Of a DNA stretch of 64,000 nucleotides, positions 1 through 21,000 are shown in pieces (positions within the stretch are counted from its first letter, which is position 1; the number at the start of each line of letters is the position of its first letter). The DNA comes from Oasisia sp. SBJ-2009 (lineage: Eukaryota > Annelida > Polychaeta > Sabellida > Siboglinidae), in contig OZ024856.1 in the NCBI GenBank assembly GCA_964017155.1, positions 12,312,625 to 12,376,624 on the forward strand. Reading direction: 5' to 3'. The notes under the pieces are model-generated. The model was not told the origin of the DNA and made no database searches. It saw only the letters and a program-made list of their open reading frames with translations. The translations under genes were made by a program, and so were the position numbers.

Positions 1-587
1 CGATCGGACCGGCCTTATTTTGCAGCCTGGATGTAGCATTTCAGTTCTGATCAAGCATTATCATCAAGTCATGATGTTATGAAATATGCTTCCATTAAAT
101 GATAACAGTCGGCCTAATCAATCTTGTTAATAGGGTCACCTCATTATACAGGTTACTTTGATGTAGTGCCGAAACCAACCATAACAGTAAAACATCACTG
201 GACTTGGTTCTGAAGCACAGAATTGTTGTCATCAAGCAGGCTACAAAGCAGAACCTGCAGTAAACAAAATCTATGAAGTTTCGTGGAATTATAAAATTCT
301 AGCAGTTTTATCCACAGATTTATATGAAATCCTAAATACGGAATGCTACCATACTTCTTTCCACATTTGTATTGCATATGAATCCATGCACATATTGTTT
401 GTCAGCCGCAGAAGTATGGCTAGGCCAAAGTTGGATTATAACAGCATAAAGTGTATATATAAAGTTTTGTCTTATTCTATAGTAAGTTGTGACACATGTA
501 ATACCTTTCCATACTGTACTGCCGGACTGCAGCAACAACACCTGTTAATGCCCAGTATGTCTCTTGTTGTAGATACTCTGTATGCAG

Positions 588-918
588 GAGGTGAATGTCG
601 TACATTATGAGGAGTTCTTTGAGCCTGAACTAAAACAACTTGGTGAGCCACTTTCAAAGACACTTCATTCATCTCGTCCATGTTTGTATAAACGCGTCAG
701 TCTTAGGTGTGTAGACTCCACACAGCCCATTCTGGGGCCAACATATAGTGCGCAATGCTAAGGGTGCATGCAAGTGAATTTGGAAAAAAATAATAAACTC
801 AAATAAATACCCTGGTAAATGTGTAAAACAAGTGCAGTAAGTTGAGCAGATTAAAAACCATCTCAGTCTGTATGTAAGATATAGTCTGGTGAGGTGGACT
901 GGAGTGACAAGATGGATG

Positions 919-1011
<93 letters not shown>

Positions 1012-2183
1012 TATTATATATATATATATTATATATGTTATATATATATATTTTTTTTTTTAAATGATATAGTATACATATATATATATTATATATTAAT
1101 TATTTTTTAAATGATATATATTATATATATAATTATAATAATATAATATTTTTATATATATAATATTGAAAAATATGACGATAACATTATAGTATATCAA
1201 ATGAATTTAAACAATAATAACATTTCAGTTAACATTCAGTGTGACATTGTTTCGTACTCAGTTAAACTTCGTTTGCAGGCTACGGCTGTGAGTTCAAGAA
1301 GCGCACGGGCCGTCTGATGGACGGGTGTGCCACCTTCTTCAAGACGCACAAGTTCCAGCTGCGATGCTGCGAGCCGGTCGAGTACTCGACACGCACCGTG
1401 AGCGTGCTGAACCGCGACAACGTCGCCCTGCTGCTCCTCCTGTCGCCCGTCGTCAAACCCTCCCTCAGTCTGTGTGTCGCCAACACCCACCTGCTGTTCA
1501 ACCCGCGCCGCGGCGACGTGAAGCTCGCTCAGCTCATGGTGCTCCTGTCCCGGATGGACCGGCTGACGTACCGCGGTGCGACCAAGCCGGCGTACGACCC
1601 GTCCATCCTGTGCGGCGATTTCAATTCGATGCCGCACTCGGACATATATCGGCTGCTCAACGCCGGTGAGCTGTGTTACGAGGGTCTCGTCACCCGCACG
1701 CTGTCCGGGCAGGAGCGGCCGGACCCGCTGAATCCGTACGAGAACCGTATGACGAACAAGGTGCTGCCGTCAACGATGGCCATCGCCGACCAGTGTCGGT
1801 ACATCGACGATCACGACAGCCGGCCGTACACGCAGGGGCAGGGGTTGGTCTCGCACCGACTCAACCTGCAGTCCGTCTACAAGCACGTGAGCAAGATGGG
1901 GGAGAAGGAGGTGACGACGCACCACAGTCTCACCAACGAGACGGTCGACTACATCTTCTACTCGCTCGCCGGTCCCGAGGCCGTGCCGCCCGAGGTAGAG
2001 GACGCCAGCGGACCGATGCCCACCGAGGAGGGTCCGCTGAAACTGATGGGGACATTGCAGCTGATGACCGAACAGGAGATGACGGACTTCGGTGCGATGC
2101 CGAATCAGGCGCTCTCGTCCGACCATCTTTTACTGATGGCAAAATTCCTATGGGATTTGAACTATTTTTCTCAACATAAGTGA
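588..2183 (+). CDS. ANGEL: ANGEL-family (CCR4-like) endonuclease/exonuclease/phosphatase-fold protein, 3' part of gene
   Basis: Two exons are visible: 588-642 (acceptor tatgcag, donor GTGAGC, ends phase 1) and the terminal exon 1279-2183 (acceptor tttgcag, stop TGA). Joined, they read in frame through L-G-Y-G-C-E-F-K-K-R-T-G-R. Signature EEP-fold motifs are present: the Glu of the QEV motif opens the first exon (E-V-N-V-V-H-Y), then VANTHLLFNPRRGD, CGDFNSMPHSD and, near the end, SSDHLLLMAKF. These correspond to the metal-binding Asn/His/Asp/Glu positions of the family. Vertebrate ANGEL2 acts on RNA 2',3'-cyclic phosphate ends; ANGEL1 is an eIF4E-binding paralogue. This gene resembles both and may represent the pre-duplication form. 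The 5' exons were not found and are probably left of the window. The terminal exon is GC-rich compared with its surroundings, as other coding exons here are. It ends 2.46 kb from the convergent VASH stop. Confidence 0.93.
921..1180. repeat. (TA)n microsatellite grading into AT-rich low-complexity DNA
   Basis: An almost pure TA run covers about 921-1006 and then decays into interrupted ATATTA/TTTT runs. It lies in the intron between the two visible ANGEL exons. The rest of this intron (643-1278) and the leading 587 bases hold nothing else that I recognise. Confidence 0.95.
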
Positions 2184-4642
2184 ATCTAGGGCAACATCGC
2201 TGCTGTGGACTTAACAGTAGTTGGCAAAAAGCGTGCTTATCTCAGTGATTTCATACAGTTGTTGTGGCAATTAATTTTCTAACCTTACATTACCTTGGGC
2301 AAACTCTTCGTCTCCATATTTTACTTATTTTGTAGAATCTTAAGACGAAGGTTATTGCTGTGTTATGTTTTGCAATATTTGCTAAACAAAACTGTAAATT
2401 TTATCTTTGTTAATACGTGTATTTGTTAATGAATTCCATGTTTTTCATGGATTGGTTCAAGTTGTATGTGAATATGAGGCGCTGGAAATATCTGAAAGGT
2501 TTATGTGCAAAACCGATACGCCGTTTTTGAAATTTCACGTAACATGGACCAAATGTTTGGTCAACCACGTGCTATAATTGAGTTAGTACAATATATGTTT
2601 TATATCGAAAGATAACATATCGCTGTTAAATAACATGCACAAATGAGTTTGTAGTGTGTATATCGCGAGTTGTGTAACACATCTGCTCTAAACCTGGGTT
2701 TGTTATATGGTTCTCTTTGATTTCTGATTTTTAACTACGTTTTAACATGCGAGTAAATTCTCAGGTTTTTCTTCTCGGGTATGCTACCGCAACAGTCTAC
2801 GGGTCGAGCTGAACGCAACCGAGCGAGTCTCTTGTCGGATGATCCAGTTCAATAAGGCCTTGGATACCAGATGATGGTCGAAAGTCGTTGATGACATGGT
2901 CGACTCCCTGTTCCGGCACCACGCACTTGCATGTTGGTCACTGGTGTGTCGTGGAAATGGGTCCTTGATAATACAGCAGTGTATATTTGTGTTTTAAAAA
3001 GGCTAAATTAATTTGGCAATGTATTTTGTTTAAAGGGGATTTCCTTAAAAGCTCTTTAACTTAGTGAAACATGGTCTGGACGTCAATCGTTTGGTTCTGC
3101 GGTGATTTCAGTGATTCCTGTAGCGTATATTCTACTTATTTTGTACGATGCGCTAGAGGCGCCAGGGTCGTGGCCTGTCTACGAAGTGCTGCAAGAGAAA
3201 CTCTCAGGAGAAACAGAAACGCTGTCAAGTTCTCGAAATCAATGAAAGTTACGGATACATCGCATTACATCACTAACTCTCTGACCACTTTGATGTTGGC
3301 ATGGATAGAAAATTATTTTTGTATATAAGTCGACAAACTCCATGATGCCTTCTCAGTCAGCTTGCGACAAATGGAAGTTGTTTTCTCTGCTCGATGACGG
3401 CTGTTTTGTGGTGGTGTTTACAGGTTGTAAATTTATAAAGTTTACAAACCAAAGAACGTATGAAATGTCATCTGTATCATAACTGTATTGAACGAATGCC
3501 TTTGTGGAGATGAATTTTTGGGAATAAACTTATCACAACATTAGACAATCCATGGCAGTGTTATCTATTCGTTGATTATGGATGCGCACCCACCGTTTGT
3601 TGTCCTGCAGATGGAGTTCACACGAGTCGGCACACTCTTCCATGTATAGTATGTTTTGTACACCATGCTACACATGTTCACACGTTCGTGACCCTTTTAC
3701 TGTCTAGTACACGATTGTCCACTACTTACTGATGTCCAAGATTTTCATATTGCATCGTGAGTCGAAGACATAACGTTTCTTGACCTGGAAAATGCTATCC
3801 TTCTCTTTGTCATGATTTACAGATGCAAAGATATACATAGTTTATTACCATGATTGAGATACAATATATGTAAATTGGGAATGTTTGTTTGTGTCGAAGC
3901 ATACAGTTGCATCAAACATCTACGAACATACATTAAAATACAGTAAATAATAAATAGCTGATCACATTGTTGGATTTTTGACGAGATCGTTTGCGATTTA
4001 GACTTTTATTCTCAGAACGTACAGGTGTAAAGCATCGACAGAAAATACATATATTTTGACAAAAGTCACTGCAATATACATGTGTAGGCGCTGTGTATTA
4101 TTTACGGTGAAACAAGCATATTTTAATGTGAAATATATTTTAATGTGAAAAGCTCACTGCATGTTTGATTTTGCTAATTAAATACACCTATACAAAACAT
4201 CTTTATCAAGATGATAATTATGTACAGTAATAATTATAATATCAAACTTCACTCCTGTTTATTATGCGTGAGATCGCTTAACTGTTTGAATGGTACAGAC
4301 CATTTGACTTAGTCCATGTAACTACCACACTATTTATGCCATTGAATTGTACATATTTTTGACATTGTAAACTTGTTGACTTACTTATCGTTACTGCGCA
4401 TCGTCGACACGTATATATATATATATTCAGAAATCCCATTAAAATAATATAAAATATCTCACCCTTTGAGCAAAACTCAGCTATAAACGTACTCAGCTGT
4501 AAACGTATTCTAGTAATTCAATAAATGCGATAGTAGAATCACGCGTAAAAAGTGTATATAAACCAATACACAATTAATCCTAGAACAGCTGTCACAGAAT
4601 CTTCGCAGATGGCAAAACCCCAAGTCTTTTTCTCGGCACGCA
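2184..4642. other. Convergent 3' region between ANGEL and VASH
   Basis: No further coding exon is supportable here. A small open frame at 3071-3328 shows no family signature and is most simply 3'-UTR. A canonical AATAAA at 3523-3528 could serve ANGEL transcripts. TTTATT on the plus strand (AATAAA on the minus strand) at 3841 and about 4257 are candidate polyadenylation signals for VASH. The sequence is AT-rich and free of large repeats. Confidence 0.6.
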
Positions 4643-14076
<9,434 letters not shown>

Positions 14077-15060
14077 CACGTGACCTGTACGTGTATCGGC
14101 GATTGGTGTATCGTATCGCAACAGTAGTACTTAACTATACATTCGTCATTACGAGAACGCATAATATTTACACTTGACAACAGTCCACATCCAGAGGTGT
14201 ACATAAATCAATATACTAGTGTAAATTAATTCATCAGAAACCTAAGCTATGCTGCACCATAAAAATACCGATATGACTGTAAAAAATAAAAGATACCAAT
14301 ATGAGCTAAATCTTCGTTGCAGTTTGGTACATGATCGTCATTATGTTGTACTTTAAAGTTCATCTAATTAACGCATGGACACGGGCCAACTTTTCTTTTG
14401 AAATGATCAACGACAGACTCGATTTATTTATATTCTTCTGAATATTTGTTTAATAAGCAAACAACAAGCAAAATTACCTTCACGTCAATGTGTCGGTGTA
14501 TATATGCCACAATGCGTCACCTACATCGGCAATTTCATTCTGCCTATTTCTTCATGTCTTCAGTTTGATGCGGTGGCAGAAATATTCACCCGATCGAACT
14601 GGCGAAACTCGTTATTTGTTGCAGTATTGGCATCACTTCATCGAGGTAGCGTTGATTAAACGCGAGTCATTCCTGGTAATTGATATTCCCGTTCGTTTAT
14701 CGTTTGTTCTGACTCAGTGTACCATTCAAAATGTGTTCAATAAACGAACAATGTACAAATGTATACTGTTTCAGAAGGGTTAATCGAAATGTTTACATTG
14801 GATACATGTACAACTCCGCAGCAAAACCGCCTGATTTGGTTATAAATATAAATACATCTAACACAGCATAATATATAGAGGATACAATGCCACAAATAAT
14901 AGTATCACATAAGCTATTTTAAGTACTATTTAATGGCGACATAAGAGAAGTGATTAACAATAACTATTTTAAAACACTGGTCGGTGCGGGATGCATATCG
15001 ACCCATTTGGTAATTGATCTTCAGGTTGCTCGTTTAAAATAGTTGTTTACGCGTTAAAAC
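14077..15060. promoter_or_regulatory. Divergent intergenic region between VASH and ERG28
   Basis: Only 984 bp separate the VASH and ERG28 start codons, which point away from each other, so both promoters and 5'-UTRs should lie here. I see no strong TATA box or CpG-rich core; the sequence is AT-rich. A small open frame at 14490-14783 shows no family signature. The regulatory role is inferred from geometry only. Confidence 0.5.
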
Positions 15061-18000
15061 ATGGAAATGTTGAGATGTTTGCAAGGCTGGATCGGAATCG
15101 TTGGTCTTATGGCATTTGGAAACACGATTTCTTGTTTCTATGACCATCAGTTCCTCGCTGACAGACTTTACACGGCGGTACCAGATGAAGGTGAACGATA
15201 ATACAAGATGTTCTCCCACCCCACACACATCGGGTTACAGTTACAAGATATAACGTACACACGCACACAACTAAGAGTACTGTAATCATACTAAGATAAC
15301 TACGGAAACCTTCCAGTTAACGGGTCTAAATTATTAGGGCCTTTACCAAATGATTTTACCAGCTTTTTTCGATGTGCATATATTCGGAATATTCCCGTAC
15401 AAAAAGTAAAAGTAGTCAGATATATATATATATTTTTATTGTGTTTTAGGTCAATTTAATACATTTGAGTCAACGTAAAAAGCCGATGTCAAAGAGTGAG
15501 CAGTTAGCGCATCCTAGAGGCATCTGAACCCAAAAGGCGGTGTCTTGCGATTTGCAGATATGTTCCCAAATCTAAGGCTACATCATTAGTTTGTTTTCTG
15601 TATAATGTGACGGTCCGATATTGCACAACAACAAATCGGCTCCAGTCTTGTATAAGTTCTTTATTGTGGACTAACTTTTGGACGAAAATTGAAATAAAAA
15701 TAAAACCTAAACAAACAAACAAACATTGTGTCAGTCTAGTACTAACAATACAAATATACATAGATACAATATGATGTATATAAACACATGTCACATAGTA
15801 TGCATACAAAATACATAATGAATCCAGTATATTGTTATGTAAAGATATATAATGGTAAGACAAGTTAAACCATGAATACATAAGTAGGTAAATTAACAAT
15901 CACCAGTCTGTGCATCTAACAGATGCAGTAATTACCTAATCTAACTATAATGACCATGCTCACCCCAACACTGCTCTAGAGACTCCTATGACTCTCACAT
16001 CATATGTCAATCATGTGAGGTCTGGCTCCTTCCTGCAATAACATGATGCAACATGTCATTTATAGCAGAACATAAGATAATTACTCAAACAAATATTGCA
16101 ATTCCATACTACTTCATATCATTATCATATATGCAGTTCTAATTTACTACACAGGATACACACAAAATGACCTGTTAAATGTCTGGACCCAAGCCTGGCC
16201 AGTGTTTTCACTCTAGCTAAGCTTCCCAGGGTGGCTCCCATCTTGTTGTCAAGTGTCAGTCAGCCTCTAGGGAACTTGCCCTGCACCCTACCCAGCTAAC
16301 CACATTAATCATGGAGTCATTAGTGACCACTGGGCAGCTTCTGATACTGACCACTTAGCTTCATAGAACACATACTATTGCTAAATACATAATATGGTGT
16401 GTTAATCTAATAATGTAGATTATAAGTACCATAATACAAAACACAGTATCTCACTAAACATGAGTAAAACTATGGACTATGCAAGTCATATCACCAGCGA
16501 GATACAAACACTTTAAAACTCATTAGGACACGCCCTACTGTTTACATGCAGCCTTCTTGCCTTGCCTATCCCGTAGTCTCAGTGGACCGTTGGGGCACCA
16601 CAGATGACTTGGCAACCAGCTCCCTCCACTCCTCTCGTCTCTCGGCTTTCCTCATGGCGGCGCCCAGTGTCAAGCCCGTCCATTCCGGGATGTTGTCTTC
16701 CCATCTCTTTCTCTGCCTGCCTCGTCTTCTCCCTCCTTGGACCGTACCTTGCATGACCGTCTTGGCAAGCCCTGTTGATCTTGTAATGTGGCCGTACCAT
16801 CTCAGTTTTCGTTGTTTAACTGTGGTCAGGAGGTCTTCGTGCGGTCCAATGGCTTGACGGGTTCTGTTTCAGACCTCTTCGTTGGTGATGTGTTCTCTGT
16901 ACGTGATGCCGAGGAGTTTTCTGAGGCATCTCATCTCCATGGCCTGTATCCTTTTCTCGGTTTCTGCTGTTAATGTCCAAGACTCACAGGCGTACAGGAA
17001 TATGGACATGACTAGGGAGCGCATCAGTCTGATCTTTGAGCTGAGCGCTATATTCCTGTCATTCCAAATGGTCTTGAGTTTGGCGAGTGCTGCTGTGGCC
17101 TGGGCGATCCTGGCGAGAATTTCAGGTTTAGATCCTTCATCTGTAATGATTGCTCCCAGATATTTGAATCGGTTGACGCAATCTAGTTTCTCGCCGTTGA
17201 CCCTGATGTCAGTGCTGAAGCCATTGGTGTTGTTGGTCATCAGTTTGGTCTTTTCTGCATTGACCTGCATGCCGAAGGCTGTAGAAGTCTTATCAATGCG
17301 CTCCACCAATTCAGCTAGCTCGTCTTCCCTTCCTGCCAGTGGGGGTAAATTCCAGCATCCTGGGGTGCTGGTTCAAAGCAATTCTCCATATATGGTGACA
17401 ACCCTTATAACTAAATAATTGCTTAAAACATCCATCCCAAATTAGATGTGTTAATGCACAGTCTTCCACTTCACAATGTGGTACAATTATAAAGAGAAAA
17501 TAATACTTTAAAAGTATTATTGAACAAGTTGACACTTACCAACATTAAATGTCTCATCCTTGTTGTTCGAAACCCGAGCCAGCCTAGCTCACAGCTGCTG
17601 GACCAAGGCTTGGTCAAACACGTGACAGTGTCACAGAGATATATAGTTTATCTAATAACGTTGGTAAAACTTATTAATCGATGATTATAATTATTTAAAT
17701 AATTATAATCCACACTTGGTCATTAAATCATGAAAATGAAGTTTCACAAAATAAAGACTACACTGTAACAATATCCATCACCACTGGTGCTGCTATATTG
17801 TGGTTGGTAGCAACATTAAGATGTAATTAAGATATGTATTTTCTCTTAATTAGCCTGCCAATGCATATTATAATATAATTATGAATATGTGCATGCATCC
17901 AAACTACTACCTTACAACCTTCCGAGCTAAATGTCTGCCGTCTCGGTAGACACTAATTCTACTCACTGAATCTACAAACATTCACAGTTTGCACAGCTCT

Positions 18001-21000
18001 TCTTCAACTACTTGAACAATTCTTGACAGTCTGCAGACAATCGATTTACGAAAGGAACGAAAATGTATGCATCAGTTTACGAAAGGAACGATAGGTTATG
18101 CATCTGTTTATGAAAGAAACGAAAGTTGATGCAGAAGTGTCAAGAATGTTCTTTCGTCTGAAATTCTTCTTGTTCGTCTTTATCCCACCGAGCAAAGCTT
18201 TAAGCGGAGCTGTGGTCTTGGAAAATCCAGGTACCATTTGTCTATAATACCCAGCAAGTCCCAAGAAACTCCTCAGCTCTGTCTCGGAGGTTGGCCAACT
18301 GCCTATGGCCTCAGTCTTCCGTTCTCTCAACACGTTTTGAGAATCGCCGCAACACATTGCATCTTAGAAGATTACGGGAACTTATTCATTCATTAGCTGC
18401 TCTCTGGACATTATTTAGAGAAACTCGTCTCACACTACGAGCATTCCTACTCCCTGGGCCTCTCTATCAAGTGCAACAAGATCTGGCTAGAAGTAACCGA
18501 AATGTGGTACGCTGAGCCCATTTGCTGCTATGAGATGTAGAACTGTGTTAACCTGTATCTGGATCAGCCAATATCCCCCTGGTTCTAAGAATCGACTATT
18601 CTGTCACCACTGATACGTACCTCTGATCCTACAACAAACACCTTCTTTCTACATCTCCTTGATAATTGCCTCTGGACAATAACCTATTGCCCTGGAGTAA
18701 ACCTTTTCCAAATCAATGCCATCTGGCAAGCCTAAGACATCCCCATCCCATGCACTAGGTCTTGTTTTAACAAGTCTAGCGCTCCTCTTGTGCTCGGCGC
18801 AACTGAGCCATGTTAACAATAGTGACATTGCAGCTAAAAACGAATCTATACTGACAGATTACTACAACATTAACACAGAACAAGCATGACATTCCGCATG
18901 CCCGGCAGTTAATAACATTCTAAAACATTCATCAACTTAACAAGATGGTAGTTAATAACGTTCTAAAACCATTCATCAACTCAACAAGTGCATGGTCCTG
19001 CCTGGATCAGACCAGTCCATGGAAACGTTCAAACAGTTCATTGCTGACACTGTTGTAGATCACCGGTTGTAGTCATAGTTCTGCCATGGTCTCGAACAGT
19101 TCCTTATTAACACTGTTGTAGATCATCGGTTGTAGTTGTAGTCGTAGTTCTGCCATGGTCTCGTTCTCCAGGTGTTTTCTTCCGTGCATGTATTGCCAGT
19201 GTTGGGGTTTTTCCACAGCCACAACCCTGCTCGCAGCGCCAAATTGTGACGGTCCGATATTGCACAACAAATCGGCTCCAGTCTTGTATAAGTTCTTTAT
19301 TGTGGACTAACTTTTGGACGAAAATTGAAATAAAAATAAAACCTAAACAAACAAACATTGTGTCAGTCTAGTACTAACAATACAAATATACATAGATACA
19401 ATATGATGTATATAAACACATGTCACATAGTATGCATACAAAATACATAATGAATCCAGTATATTGTTATGTAAAGATATATAATGGTAAGACAAGTTAT
19501 ACCATGAATACATAAGTAGGTAAATTAACAATCACCAGTCTGTGCATCTAACAGATGCAGTAATTACCTAATCTAACTATAATGACCATGCTCACCCCAA
19601 CACTGCTCTAGAGACTCCTATGACTCTCACATCATATGTCAATCATGTGAGGTCTGGCTCCTTCCTGCAATAACATGATGCAACATGTCATTTATAGCAG
19701 AACATAAGATAATTACTCAAACAAATATTGCAATTCCATACTACTTATACTACTTCATATCATTATCATATATGCAGTTCTAATTTACTACACAGGATAC
19801 ACACAAAATGACCTGTTAAATGTCTGGACCCAAGCCTGGCCAGTGTTTTCACTCTAGCTAAGCTTCCCATGGTGGCTCCCAGCTTGTTGTCAAGTGTCAG
19901 TCAGCCTCTAGGGAACTTGCCCTGCACCCTACCCAGCTAACCCCATTAATCATGGAGTCATTAGTGACCACTGGGCAGCTTCTGATACTGACCACTTAGC
20001 TTCATAGAACACATACTATTGCTAAATACATAATATGGTGTGTTAATCTAATAATGTAGATTATAAGTACCATAATACAAAACACAGTATCTCACTAAAC
20101 ATGAGTAAAACTATGGACTATGCAAGTCATATCACCAGCGAGATACAAACACTTTAAAACTCATTAGGACACGCCCTACTGTTTACATGCAGCCAGTGGG
20201 GGTAAATTCCAGCATCCTGGGGTGCTGGTTCAAAGCAATTCTCCATATATGGTGACAACCCTTATAACTAAATAAATACTTAAAACATCCATCCCAAATT
20301 AGATGTGTTAATGCACAGTCTTCCACTTCACAATGTGGTACAATTATAAAGAGAAAATAATACTTTAAAAGTATTATTGAACAAGTTGACACTTACCAAC
20401 ATTAAATGTCTCATCCTTGTTGTTCGAAACCCGAGCCAGCCTAGCTCACAGCTGCTGGACCAAGGCTTGGTCAAACACGTGACAGTGTCACAGAGATATA
20501 TAGTTTATCTAATAACGTTGGTAAAACTTATTAATCGATGATTATAATTATTTAAATAATTATAATCCACACTTGGTCATTAAATCATGAAAATGAAGTT
20601 TCACAAAATAAAGACTACACTGTAACAATATCCATCACCACTGGTGCTGCTATATTGTGGTTGGTAGCAACATTAAGATGTAATTAAGATATGTATTTTC
20701 TCTTAATTAGCCTGCCAATGCATATTATAATATAATTATGAATATGTGCATGCATCCAAACTACTACCTTACAACAATGCTGATTTATTTGTTTGAAATC
20801 TGTAATGTTAATTGTTTTTATTTTGAATTTGCAATGCGTCTTTGCGGTCCTGATGTCTCTGTGATGCGCTAACTACTCATGTCCTCTGACATTGACTTGT
20901 TCACGTCAACTTGACGACAGGATTAAATTTATCTAAAACTCAATTTAAAAAAATACATATCTGACTTCTTTGTACTGGATGCTATGTAGAATGATATTCC

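Larger units (their letters stand above)
15606..20773 (-). mobile_element. Degenerate Ty3/Gypsy-type LTR retrotransposon
   Basis: Two near-identical direct repeats of about 1.53 kb bound it: 15606-17916 (which includes a 784-bp insertion) and 19245-20773. On the minus strand each begins TGTAAGG and ends GTCACA, giving TG...CA termini. Immediately inside the upstream LTR (minus sense) is ATTTGGCGCTGCGAGC, a plausible primer-binding site (about 19228-19242). The internal region is only about 1.33 kb. It retains a minus-strand Gypsy reverse-transcriptase patch at about 18150-18345 with ELRSFLGLAGYYRQMVPGFS, but no intact gag or pol. I could not find a convincing target-site duplication. The near identity of the LTRs suggests recent insertion despite the internal loss. 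Confidence 0.85.

Noticed and set aside
15606..20773. Segmental duplication as an explanation for the two 1.5-kb repeats
   Set aside because: TG...CA ends, a primer-binding-like site at the inner boundary and a Gypsy RT remnant between them fit LTRs better.
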